Made by a program: the position numbers and the translations under genes. From assembly GCA_038380795.1 (NCBI GenBank), contig CM076270.1:19360001-19424000 (forward strand): a stretch of DNA of 64,000 nucleotides, written 5' to 3'. A model generated the notes under the pieces. That model made no database searches and was not told the DNA's origin. It was given only the letters and a program-made list of their open reading frames with translations. Origin of the DNA: Pyrocephalus nanus (taxonomy: Eukaryota; Chordata; Aves; Passeriformes; Tyrannidae). Below, in pieces: positions 13,033 to 24,800 of this stretch (positions are counted from its first letter, which is position 1; every line of letters starts with the position of its first letter).

Positions 13033-13079
13033 TGAGGAGAAGCTGAAGGAACTGGACTTGTTCAGCCTGGAGAACAGAT
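13033..13079 (+). mobile_element. Short CR1 remnant, plus strand
   Basis: The segment 'tgaggagaagctgaagga' followed by 'actggacttgttcagcctgg' and 'agaaca' matches the CR1 core 'gaggctgagggagctggg..ttgttcagcctggagaag'. The flanks are not recognisable, so it is a short orphan piece. It is opposite in orientation to the element 500 bases upstream. Confidence 0.8.
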
Positions 13080-15434
13080 AATTTCTGATTTGTTCCTTGA
13101 TTTTTAAAAATCATAATGGACTTTAACTTACTTGTCTCTTAGATTAGTTTTAAAACAACAGGAAAATAGTTTGAATTGACAAATGAGGGCAATTACCAAC
13201 CTATTATAGAAATTAGTCTCCATAAGGAAACTATATATGAATTTAACTCATTAATTTAGAATTATTAATTAAATTTAATTAACCTGTTTCTGTTATATGG
13301 CAAAGAAATTTAAGTACCTGTTATTCTGCAGCAGTGGATATGACAATCACAATGTGTCAGTCCCAGAGTGTTTTGCTGTTGGAAAGTTTGAGTCAGGTGG
13401 GTCACTTTTTAACCAGCTGCTCAAAAAATTTTTGAAAGGTGCATTGGTACTTGATTGATTTGTTAGCACATGTGACAGATTTAATGGATATTACTGACAA
13501 GACTTCAGCTCCTCACTGATGCTTGCCTTGGAGAGCTTCCAGGTGTGCTAATGGGGAAAGCCGTGAATGAAGGCAGGAAGAGCTGACGTCGTATTTGATG
13601 TGGAATCCAGAGCACAGAAATCAAATGCAGTGTAACACTATAATTAACAGGCATGCCAGAACTGAGATGATGACAGTAATTTAGCATCAGCTTCTAGATG
13701 TTTTTGGACTAGAAGATGGTATTTAGGACAGCAAAGCTTCTGCACCCCAACTGGCAGCTCCACTGGAGCTGAGAGCTGTGTCTCTGTGTGGCCTCTTCTC
13801 CTAGGGCTTCACTTCTGCAGGGTTTCACTAGAACTAGAGGTAGGCCAAAGGGCAGAATTGTGCAGCTCTGTTGACTTCAATGAATTTTTGCCCATTTATG
13901 CTGGTTCAGGACTGTCCTTATTTGTGGGAACTGGCTGTTCTGTGGGAGCTGCCTGCTCGGAACAGCATCGTGAAAGGCAGTGGGAATCGCGTGCAATGAG
14001 AGAGAAATCATATGCGATGAAAAACCCCATACGCTTTGTGTAAAATTTTTGATTAAAAAGTCCTCCCTCGAATGGAATTTGATCCAGCTGTTGCCATCTG
14101 TCAGCTTCTCACTGCCCTTTACAAAAAACAGCTTTGTTGATCTCGGTCCAATCTCTCTAGGGCTGTGCCGCTATAGGATGTGCCACATATGGCAGATTAT
14201 CAGTGTCACTGCAGAAGCCAAAGGCTGCTGGGTGTGGGGCTGAACACGCAGCTGATGTACTGAAAACAAAATAGTCTTATGTTTTAATCTGCAAGATTTA
14301 AGTAGAAGGCACCTCCTACTGACCATTGGAAAGTGTGATTTTTTATGTGCATGTGACAGCAGAGCAGAAAAATTGCAGGTGCTGAAATAAGCTGTACTGA
14401 TCTTGATTTATAATTAATTTTTGAGATTGATAAATCAGTAGGTAAACTCTAGGAAACAGTAGCCTGAATACACAGAAGGAAGGACATGCTGAACGTTTCA
14501 GGTAGTTTTGTGAATGTTTTATTATTTATTCAGAGTTTGTCTTCATCTGTGTAAAATTTTCAGACGTAAAAATCTTTTGCATTGAAAGAACTACTATAAT
14601 TCAGTGTAATTAATTGAAAACTGTATCTCATGTGTGACATTGCACTGTGCTTTTCTGCTTTTTGAATGCACCCAGGCTGCTTTGTGGTGCTGGTTTTTGA
14701 ATTTACACTTGAGTAAAACCAGACTTTTTAAGAGGTTTGCACTGGTCAGAATTGATCAATTTTTTATCAGGCAACCAAAAGAAGTATCTTATCACACTTC
14801 AGGAGGGTGCACAGAGCATAAAACTAGGGCAAGGAATTAATATTTCAGTATTCTGCACTTAAGCCATTACGTGCTGTATTGCTGATGACAATGGAAACAA
14901 CTTAGAAAAGCAGTGAAAAAGAGTCTTCCCTCTCTTCCATTAGTTGTCAACACATTCTTGAATTGACTGAGAAAGGCTGTGATCTGCCAGCTTGTGTTTC
15001 CACCTCACCTGTCAGCCAGTTTTCTCACACACTCGTTTTATGTTGTTCTTTTCTAAGAATTATAAATTCTTATACTTTCTTCTTTGACCCAAGGTATGTA
15101 TGTATAACTGTTCCTTAAAGGAATTAGAGCCCAGAGGACTTCAGAAATCAAAATTTAATTCTCTCATCTGACACAGATTTTGGGGAGTCACTTAAGTGCC
15201 CAGGTTGATTACCAGTCATTATTTGGTGACTATCCACATATAAGAATCTCTTCAAATAAATGACTGTTATTAACATAATAGCTGCTGAACCCGATGACTG
15301 TTATATATGTAATCCTTGCCCTTTCATATTCAAGCATTAATTGGAACATTTTCTGTCTTGAATGTTCCTTTTTTTTGTTTTGCAAGATGCCTTCTACCAT
15401 TTTCAAAACCATGCTTGCTTCAGTTGCAGGGCCC

Positions 15435-15480
15435 TATATATATATATATATCAACTTTGTATACAAGTTTGTATACAAAG
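15435..15480. repeat. TA microsatellite followed by a palindromic 12-mer dimer
   Basis: A (TA)8 run at 15435-15451 is followed by two near-identical 12-mers, TTTGTATACAAG and TTTGTATACAAA (15457-15480). Each contains the palindrome TTGTATACAA. The outer arms ctttgtatac (15455-15464) and gtatacaaag (15471-15480) also form a perfect 10-bp hairpin with a 6-base loop. Confidence 0.85.
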
Positions 15481-15759
15481 AATATGTGTCTGTGTATATT
15501 TATCTCCTTAAACAAAAAGAAAAAACTTGTAGCATTTTAAAACTGTTTCATTTTGTTTCCTGTAGATCTCTGTAAGAGGTAGAACAATCCTGAAATGTAG
15601 GTGTTTGCCTCTCATGGCGTATTGGAAATTTTTCAATTGTCTCAACTTGATAAGCATTTAATTTTAGATTTCTTGCCATTTTATTTGTCACAATCTGCAC
15701 TTGAAATAGAACTTAAAGACACGATTCTCATGCTCTGCTGTCTATTATTCCAGTTGTGA

Positions 15760-15895
15760 TCAGTTCATTAGAACTGTCCATTGTGAGCTGCAGTGCTCCA
15801 TGGAATGGCATGTGCTGGGTGCTGAGCCCTTCCTACAGGGGACAGAGCAGTCTCAGCTGTTCGTTCTTTGAGCACTAAGAGGTCATACAAAAAGG
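15760..15895. repeat. Possible diverged dispersed repeat, copy 2
   Basis: It shares ordered blocks with 2960-3260: gtgctccatgg near 15793, gtgctgagcccttccta plus gggacagag at 15819-15847, and ggtcatacaaaaa near 15882. The family is unknown. See copy 1 for the caveat that this may be chance. Confidence 0.3.
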
Positions 15896-16057
15896 TTTTT
15901 TCTATTTTCACCTGTTTCTAAGTGGTTGTAATCACAGGTGATGAAAATGTAGTTTTAATTTAATTTGGTAGGCTTTTAAAGTTAAACGGAAGTTGCCTTT
16001 TCTGTTAACACCACAAGTAAATATGTGGGTGTATTTATGGTCTCTTTTCCTGTCTTC

Positions 16058-16073
16058 TTTTTTTTTTTTTTTT
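16058..16073. repeat. T16 homopolymer
   Basis: An uninterrupted T run after a CT-rich stretch. No exon follows it that I can support. Confidence 0.85.
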
Positions 16074-17209
16074 GGTCCTGTCACACAGTGCTGTAGTTGT
16101 CATAGGAATTCTGATCTGAGTGATCTCATCACTAACACTAGAACCTCGTGCCAGTGCCACCCTTTGATGTGCAGTGACACACACGTGCAGAGCATCACTC
16201 CTGTCACTGTTGCACCTATTGACAGTTACTGTGATGCTTTCTGTTCCTTGCTTCAGGAATGCTTTTCAGAAAAGAGAAGTAAAATCCTTTCATGAAGACT
16301 CTATTAATTCTTTGCACTGGAATAGTCTAGAGGTAATTTGTGCATTTAATGGATTAGCTTCAGTTTGTTAAGAAAATGGACAAGATCTGTTTGAAATGAT
16401 GACAAGTCAGAGTTTCATCTGGCATGAGTTTTTGTTGGTCTACTGAAAAAAGTGAATGCAGTTTGAGTCTGGTCCAATCAGACACACATGGGTCTGGGTC
16501 AATAGTTTTTTTCTAGTTTACTCTCCCTTCTATTCAGGAAAGTAGCTTTGTTTCAAAAAGCCCTTTTGCAGGTATTTCTAACTGTCAGAAAATTGATTTA
16601 TTAATGGTCTCATATTTACTATGCAACTGACAAGAATAATAGGCCACGTGCTGTGACTTCAGTGAATCAGGAAATGGGGGTGGGGAGGGTGGTATTTATT
16701 TTTGTTGATAGATCTGATTGCTCAAAAGACTGGACAGCTCCAAAAGCTCAGTTCTGTGGCTAAATAAATAATGTCCCCCTTGGTTTCTAAGGGGAAGTAA
16801 TTGTTTCGTTGATAAATAAAGCAGTTTCAGTGTTTTTGAACAATAATGAGTAAAAACAAATAATAGTAATATATGCCAGTGTTTGTTCTTGGTGTGATAC
16901 AAAATAGTGCTGTTTTGGGAAAACTGACCATCCCAACTGCTCTTGAGAAATAGAAACAGCTAAAAATTTTATCTGAGCCAAAATTCCCAACCACCTTCCC
17001 TCCCTCTCCAGCTTTTCTGGAATAGCACTTCATCTTCTATTTCATGACTCTGGCCATGTTAGTGTGGCAAATAAATGACTGTTAGATCTGCAAATATCAA
17101 AAATGTAATGGATTTAAAATTATACATATAGAATTAAATATTAAAGATCTGTTTAAACCCTCTGCTCTGTTAATGATGACTCAAGTCCTGGATCTAGTTT
17201 TCATTTCTT

Positions 17210-17251
17210 CTACTGAAATGCCAACAGCAGTTCCTTGGCTTTTTTCCCAGT
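17210..17251 (-). other. Candidate antisense terminal coding exon (unconfirmed)
   Basis: Read on the minus strand, the sequence after a ttttacagatgag acceptor-like site encodes TGKKAKELLLAFQ and then a TAG stop at 17210-17212. It joins in phase 0 to the donor of the larger candidate exon at 17529-17740, across about 280 bases. An alternative acceptor five bases earlier gives a different in-phase ending rich in R, N and C that reads less like protein. A minus-strand AATAAA lies at 16695-16700. The segment is short, so chance is a serious possibility. Confidence 0.2.
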
Positions 17252-17528
17252 CTCATCTGTAAAAATGGTATATTTCTACTGCATAACTTTCTTCCTGTAC
17301 TCAGCAAATAGGGACTAACTTTCCTGATGGACCTTATCTTCCTAATTTCTAGCCGTTGAAGAATTGAAAAACTGACCATCAAACAAAATGCTATTACCTA
17401 TAAAGCAAAATAAATCAACTTCTGCAGCAAAACAGCTAATCTTTATGACTGATGTGAGGCCAGGATCTTCAGTGTGGCTGAAAATGTGCAGTCCATTGTT
17501 CCCTACAAACCCACAGTCAAGTGTTTAC

Positions 17529-17740
17529 CTTGGCACTCTCATCTGCAGGATAGTCTGGGTGAAATAGGGACCCAGGTCTGAGCTCTTCCCAAAGACACAA
17601 CATGTAGAAAAAGTTGGTTTGTACATCAGAGACCTCAAAAAATGACTGGGCCACAAAGTTGAAGAAGGGGTGGATATCCTTTCCTGCTGCCAGAGACTTA
17701 TCCTGTAGTTTGAGGAATTGCTTTGGGCGTAAGTTCAAGA
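17529..17740 (-). other. Candidate antisense coding exon nested in the CLSTN2 intron (unconfirmed)
   Basis: On the minus strand this 212-base segment is open in one frame. It begins with two bases of a split codon after a ttttgttctgtag acceptor and ends at gccaag/gtaaac, a good donor, in phase 0. The translation of about 70 residues includes LRPKQFLKLQDKSLAAGKD, HPFFNFVAQSFFEVSDVQTN and WEELRPGSLFHPDYPADES. Its balanced mix of acidic, basic and aromatic residues differs from the C-, L- and S-rich chance frames elsewhere in the window. I do not recognise the family and see no signal peptide, transmembrane helix or catalytic motif. It is antisense to CLSTN2. It could be an exon of a nested gene, a gene relic or a chance frame; frames of 70 or more codons do arise by chance in 64 kb. 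Confidence 0.3.
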
Positions 17741-17759
17741 CTACAGAACAAAACTACCT

Positions 17760-20700
17760 GAGGAAATGAGAACAAATAATTATTCCAAGTCATGCTAATT
17801 GAGGGGGAGTGGGAGAAGAAAGAGTACATACACCTGAAAAGTATAATGGATGTGTCCTGCCGAGCAAGTGTTTTCAAAGTATTTTGAAGTGGCTGAGGTA
17901 GTGAAACAACTGGTTTGGTTTTTTTACAGATATATTTTTTTTTGGCCTGTTGAACTAAACTGTGTGGAGTGTGGGATTACTCCTGAATCAAATAGTCCTT
18001 TATATCTGCCCTTAGGATAGATATCCTTTGGTAGTTTGACTAACGCTCTGGAGTCAGAATACATTTAAGGAGGGTGTCTTTATTATATCTCTAAAGAAAC
18101 ACTGTTCCTTCACAATGTGAATGAAATGCCAGTTCTGGTTCTTCTACCAATCTGGAGGCAGTAATTTTGGAAGTGTTATTCCTTACAGGTCTCAGACTGA
18201 GAATCCCCTTTGTCATTGGGTGTGACTAAAATATTTTTTTACTAGAGGCTGGTGATTTGTGCAAAGAGGCTCTCGAGGAGGCAGCAATAGCCACTGAGCA
18301 GGGAGGGATTTAGTTACAAGGTAGTGCTCTGAAAGAGCATTGCAGGAAAGTGCAGCAGTGTCTGCTGAGGGGCAGCTGCTTCTTTCAGCTTTTCCTGTTT
18401 CAAGTCTTAAAGGGGTTCACTATTCCTTGTGATGAAAAGTTTCCTGAATTCCTCCTAACTGTATTTTTTCATTTCCTTCAACAGTGATATAAACTTGGCT
18501 GTGAATCTGTAATGTCCAGTGTGCCTCCTGTTCCTATCACTGATTTAAATAACCTATTTCTATTAACTGCTTTATAATTTCTGCCTGAACATAAAACCAA
18601 TTATTTGGTTTGTAATGTTCTTTATCTCCCTTACTTTTCATAAGTATAAAATATTTCCTGAAGCATTATGAAAATATTAAAATTCAATTTGAGTGCTGAA
18701 TTATGCATGATTTTCAATTTGGCAATACTCTAAGAATTTTTTGTTTCCCAGCTTTTTAGTGTTATGAGAGAATATCTACTATCAAATGTATTTTTAATAG
18801 ATATTTCCTTGTATTAGATGACACAGTTGACATTTAATCCGTTCTACTAAGATGTCTAAATATTTAATTTTACAAATCATAGTGGCCAATTTTTTTGATA
18901 AATGGAATGCTCCCATTTAAAGCTAGGAATTAGGGGAAGCAAGCATATAAACAATAGTTCCAGAGGGGAGAAAAATCAGTTCACTTAATTATTTTACTTT
19001 AATGTACAGGGTAATATCTATCAACTGCCAACACAGGAAAATAACAATCAGAAGAGTAAAGCCTGAGAAGCATTAATCAAAGATCAGTATGATTAGGGTT
19101 CTTAGTTTAAGTAAGGAGTAGGATGTGAATATCCTCAAGATATTCAATGCTGTTAGAAAGAAATGAATTATGTATAATAATAAAAGCCTTAAAACAGAGT
19201 AGAAGCTTTAAACATCCAGAGTTTTTGCTCTACCATTTTTTGCTCTTCGTATCTGAGTTGAAACTACAGACATAGCTCAGCTTTGCTGTAGGCTGGTCTC
19301 CCTCGTTCTTTTTGGGTTTTTTAAATATTGATGTAGGTATATATATAAATGTTCAGAACAGATTAGAATCAGTTGGCTGGAATTAAAAAATATCAACGCT
19401 TAAGGTGCTTATTTCTTTGTTTTATGCTTCATAGTTCCTTACTTGAAGACCTTTCAGGGGTTTGGCAAGGTGAGGCTTCTCATTTGAAATGTACTGAATA
19501 AAATAATTCTTTAAACATAAGTAGTATTGCTTGTATGTTTGTCATTTAGAATTTTATTTTTTTAAGTGACATAGTTACATAGCCAAAAAACTTTGTACCT
19601 TTATACAGTCTTAACTTAACCCTCTCAAGCATACAGAGACTGAAATAAATTCCGCTTCTGTGAACTTGGTTCTCTAAGTGCTCTCAGCATTAGCTCTCCA
19701 TATATGTATTTGCTTAAAATGCTCGCAGAAATTATTAGTGTTTAAATGCGTGTATCCATTCTTGCTATAAATTTGACGTAGCAAATTTTACTGACTTTAT
19801 TGGTTCATAATTTTAGCTTTACTTATTGAATGTGCAAAGCAATGCAGATGGATTCACAACTAAACGCCTTCATCCTCATAAAATGAAATATAGCCGAGGC
19901 CCTTAACTAGGATATTTCTGAATGTTCACATAAATGCTTTCATTAAGTAATCAATATCATTGAGTATTTGTGCATAAACCATATGGATGAGATATGTGAA
20001 AAAATGATAAGGATTATTAATCCATTTTGTCAGGTCTCAGAGGATTAAGTGCCTCAATAAAAAATAAAGGTATATAACTATTCATCCTTTTAGGAAATGA
20101 TAACTGTGGTATTAATACACTTTGGACATGTTTAGCAATGCAGAAATAATTTTTTGGTTGCTGAGTTTAGTTAGAAACCTGCAGGTTGATGAAATCATAT
20201 CATGCCTAATAAAAATAGTTTTAATCAAGGAACTTTCCTATATGTGTACAAAATAATTTTTCCCATTCATGTTAAATAAAGGTTTGCTTTTGTAATTGCT
20301 TTGTTGTGTAAATGTCTAAAATGTCTAAAACATTGAATTAAAATAAGTTTTAGAGTTGTAGTTCAATCAAAAATATGCTGATTGCAAAGGATTGCATAGC
20401 TGGTTAGAAATGAACAGTTTATAAAATAATCAGTTACACCAATATGTAAAAATGGTACATTGCTATTATTGGAAAATAAAATCCAATTACCATTTCTATA
20501 CAGTTCTTTCAGATTTAATGTTGTTTCAACAACTACATCAATTAGGAATTGCTCAAGTGCTTAAGTTGTGAGCAAACATCAGTGCATAAAAATCTTCCTT
20601 TAAACTTGTCTCTGAAATGAATTCATAGCAGTGGAAAAGTAAGGAAGTTAAAAGCAGGTGAGAGGATTGCTTTCATTGTAAGGTGTTATTGATGAACACA

Positions 20701-21450
20701 TCTTCACACAAATAGTTCTTTAACTGTAATTAATTGTTCACGGAATAAAACACTGACTAGAAATGGCAAAGGCTCTACATGGTCCTGCACCTTCTTTGTA
20801 GCACTGGCCTGAGATACCAACATGCCCAAAGAAAACAAATTAGATCAGGCTCTTATTTGTAATTAGGGAAATCTCTTCTCTTTTTTAAAGACAAACTAAT
20901 ATGACCAATCAAGCATTCTGGACTCCATCAATATCGTTTAATTACCAGGAATCTCACTGAGGGGAGTGGAGAGAACATGACCTGAAGGTGCAGGCATTCT
21001 GCTGAAATTCACTTTGGGCTCAGGGATAACACAGCTCATTCTTGCCATACAACTCTTGTCTGCCTTATATGTGACTGAAAATAAACTCCACTTTCAAGAT
21101 TATAAATTATCAAATGCCTATGCTGCTCCTCATGTAAACCAGTGATTCCACTGGCTGAACCTTCCTTGCTCCCATGCTTGTCTGTTATTAGATGATCTCA
21201 GGTCAAAAAGAACCTCCCTCTGCTGCTGTTCAAAGGGTCTTTAAATGAATTAAATGTGATTTGTCTTGTAGGATCAAATCTTCTCTCTTTTGACTTTCTT
21301 CAAATAATTTTCACAAAGAAGATAAAACACAAAAAGACTACTTTTAATAGTTGGGCTTTACTCCTATTATACCTTGCCTTATATGTGTAAACAAGAGAGT
21401 CCTGATTTCTTGATATGCCCATTATTTATTAGCAGCTATTTGTGTACACC
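17760..21450. other. AT-rich intronic sequence, no gene
   Basis: I see no exon here. A segment near 18395-18545 faintly resembles an eroded minus-strand CR1 end (cctcctaactg ... cctcctgttcctatcactg) but is too diverged to call. The block at 18.6-20.6 kb is very AT-rich, almost free of repeats and of long open frames. Conserved non-coding elements could lie there, but that needs cross-species alignment. Confidence 0.6.
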
Positions 21451-21479
21451 CACACACTGTGATGCTGTAGTGCAAGAAG

Positions 21480-21880
21480 CATGGGCACAAATCCCAAAAA
21501 GCCTAAATCCTGGAGGAATGTGGCTTATTTGATCTCTTGAAGAGAGGACTGATGGAACAAAGGAGTTTTCAGATGTATGAAAGGGTTGGCAAAAAGAGGG
21601 GTGGAATAAGCTTCTCTGTCTACCAGGATTTGAACAAAGAGTAGTACTTTGAAATTGCAGCAAGAGAACTCCTGATCTGTTACTATTTTTATTTTATCAA
21701 ATCCTCTGATGTACTATAGATAATTAACTATTAGACTAGATAGGCCAGGGAATTGTGGTATTTCTATTATTGGAAGTTTTAAAGTGGATGCCAAAAAAGG
21801 TTTGGATTAGAAATATCTCTGATGTGCTTAGAGAGACAGCTGGAGTAAACAGTCTCTTAAGACACCTTCCAGCCTGCTGC
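21480..21880 (+). mobile_element. Old CR1 LINE 3' fragment, plus strand
   Basis: A diverged match to the CR1 3' region in sense orientation: 'ggaataagcttctctgtctaccaggat', 'gaacaaagagtagtactttgaaattgcagcaag', then after an eroded middle 'gaattgtggtatttctattattggaagttttaaag', 'ttggattagaaatatctctgatgtgctta' and 'ttaagacaccttccagcct'. These correspond in order to the CR1 blocks for 'aaattgcagcaaggga', 'gttgtggaatctccatcactggagatttttaag', 'ggttagac..acctgtc' and 'ccttccagcc'. It is one of the older copies in the window. Confidence 0.7.
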
Positions 21881-21899
21881 TGCTTATTTTACGAAGGAT

Positions 21900-24800
21900 T
21901 TGAAATCCATCCTTTTAAAGGGTTAAAAGTGTACGTCATGGAGTCTCCAGTGTGATGTCAAGCATTGTAATTTCCATGCAAGAATAGGAAAAAAAAATTG
22001 AAGTTTCACTCTTTTAACAAGTATTTTTCCATGGAAAACTCTTGTCAGTACATTACAAGAGATGAACTAAAAATATCTAAATACTGCACTCTTCTCTCAG
22101 TTTTGTTTCCATTTTCTCAGATGCCACAGAGCAAAAACTGTAAGGCATTAGGAAAGGGCTGTTTGGGTATTTCAGCATCTAACTGATTGTCCTTAAGATA
22201 GATAGATATTCTTCTGTTTCAACAAGTTTTCAAATGAGTTAAAAAGACATTCTTACATAATTTATTTTATAAAATATCTGTTTATAAAATGTCATACATG
22301 TCTCAGTCTACACTGTTTCTCTTTGGTGTGATTTGTAGAGAATCACTTATAACTGTAATCCAGTTTTAATGCAACTATCTTTTGTGTTGTTTGCTCTGTT
22401 CTGTTTTGTCACTTTTGAAGAGCCCATGTCTTGAGGGTAAACTGCCTGGAATACTTTAATCACATAGAAATGTAAATAGAAAATAAAAGCCACATCAGTC
22501 TTTTTCTTTGCAATTTAAAAGTTAAAATCTCTTTTCTTATCCAGCATCAGGGTAGCCAGTAACACAGTACATACCTTGAACATTGTCTTGTCTGGATTTT
22601 CCAAAGGCAAATATTGTACTTACAGATATCTTGCTATTAATTCCCTGATGTTTGCACTATGGCTGTTACGTGCTCTGTGTTCTGAGTGCAAGGGGAAACC
22701 CCAGGTACATCCCCGAATTCTTGACTGTTGACTGAGATAGAGTTTTCTCTGGTAATCTTGAATCACTCTCAGGTATAGTCAGTTAAATCTATTGAGGTCT
22801 TTAAAGATGACAAAGCTCTTGAATTTTTCAGTATTCAGAGAGAGGCTTGTGGCAATAGCAAGCTCTGGTGTGGCATGCTCTCAGTGCCCTGTGGAACTGG
22901 GCACATCAACTTCACTGGGCTTATTTCTGAGGTGTCAGAATCTTTAAATGTCTTTATTTTTAGGCCTTTCAGCTGTGAGAACAGCTTGGTATCCTATTTG
23001 AAAGGTGAGGTATTTGCTACAGGTCCACTTGGTCTCCACGTGTTGTTGAGGACGTCTTTTTTCTGAGGGGTAGAATAATACAGTTCTTTGCCAAAAGGGG
23101 CACTAGTTTATAGCATGGAATTCAAGCACTTCAGGTTGACAAGACAATTCATGCCTGGCATTTATTCTGCAAAGTGTGATTGCAAATAAAGCATAGAAAA
23201 CATCAGTAGGTTTTTTTTTTCCTTTCCTTTTTATGCAATTAAGAATGATGCTCTGTGCAAATGCAAGAATTTCTGCCAATACCAGTGTCAAAGAACTCAG
23301 CCTGATATTAGGGCATTTATATTCTGATTTACTCCTGTATTTGCTCTCTAAGTTGAGCAGGCAATGGAATATAGATATCTTTTACCCTGGTCACCTAACT
23401 GTCTGTCATTTGATGACAAAATGGATTGCATTTGCAACTTCTGCTCTGAGAAGTGGAATTTTCAGGAAGTAAGTCCATGGACAGGGAGGTGCAGGAAATG
23501 TCCAGCCCCATTTCTAGTACGTGGTGATTTCAATCTTTCTCGCAGTATTGCTTTGCATTTCAATCAGCTGTTTTGAAAACTGGTAGTTATTGAGGGCTGT
23601 GATTTATTTCAAGGCACAAACTAAATTTCTTTGTGTTTTTGAAAACTTCTGCACTGCAAGTAGAGGAGGCTGATTTCTCCTGCCTATGTCCTGAGACTTG
23701 GTGAGGAACAGAGAAAGGTTCAAACAGATCCTGCCCCAATCACAAGTTTTGAGATGGGGAGTAATAAGACAATAGACTATGGGCTTTGTAACAGGAGTGT
23801 CCATAAGGTGGCAATTCTTGAAACTCTTATATTTATTTGCACTTCAGAGAATGGTGTTTGCATAACTGCTTTTGATTAGAATAGCTTTCTGAATTATGGT
23901 GTGCATTTACTTTAGGGATGTGTTGCCCTAAGAGCCAGAACACGTGTCCGTGGTGATGGCTGACAGAGGAGACTCACACAGGTAGAGGGGTGAATGAGGG
24001 CTGGCTCGATGTTGCATTAAGCTGTTTTTGAAAGGAAAATCGTTACTGAGAAGTTAAAGATCTAATGCAGTGTGGGGAAAATCTGAGTCCTTTTAAAAAC
24101 AGAGCTAAGTGGGAGGCATGCCTGGAAAGGACAGCAGTGAAGTCCTTGGTGCAGTGAGAAAGCCCTGCCCTCTAAACCACTCCCTGGGGTACAAACTTTC
24201 ACATCCATACCAAATCGAGGTCCAGATTCAAAATTCACTCGGTGTACTGTGGATATTTTTTGACCTTCTTATCAGCTATAGCTAAATATCATGGTGTAAA
24301 GCTTTATTAGCATGACTTTCATAGAGGTGCTTTATTCAAACATGTAATTACCTCTTAACTGTAATGTATTTCTTATAAATAGACATAATACTATTCTTTA
24401 TGTTCTGTTTTATACTCTTTTATGTTGTCTTTTCCTTTACATATACTTTTTGGCTCACCTTTACAATTTTTCTTAGCTCTTGCTGGAATGAATTGATACT
24501 AATTGGGGAGTTGAATAATTTTCCTTATGATTATCCAACTATCTAATCTTTCTGGCAGCTGCTAGCCAACCCAGTTGCTTATAAATTATAAGGCATTATA
24601 AATCGCTGGCACAGAAACTTTTATGTATTTTATATGGGGGGAGGGTGGAGAAAGAGCAGCACTTTGTCTGTATATATTCAGTAGCAAAGGTACTTTCCCT
24701 GAGGGCTCCCATTTCTATGATAGTGGTTCACAGAATGCTCATATCTGATTTAGTAAATTGTTGGATGATAGCAATCAGGACGCTGGCTGGTTGAGTAATG

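Larger units (their letters stand above)
13080..17200. other. AT-rich intronic sequence, no confirmed gene
   Basis: Mostly unique AT-rich sequence. It contains a TA microsatellite and palindromic dimer near 15.45 kb, one half of a possible repeat pair at 15.76-15.9 kb and a T16 tract at 16.06 kb. Several overlapping open frames at 15.2-15.6 kb and 16.7-17.0 kb are low-complexity or lack a family signature. Confidence 0.65.

Noticed and set aside
18395..18545. Faint CR1-like minus-strand similarity
   Set aside because: Only scattered words match; too diverged to separate from chance by eye.
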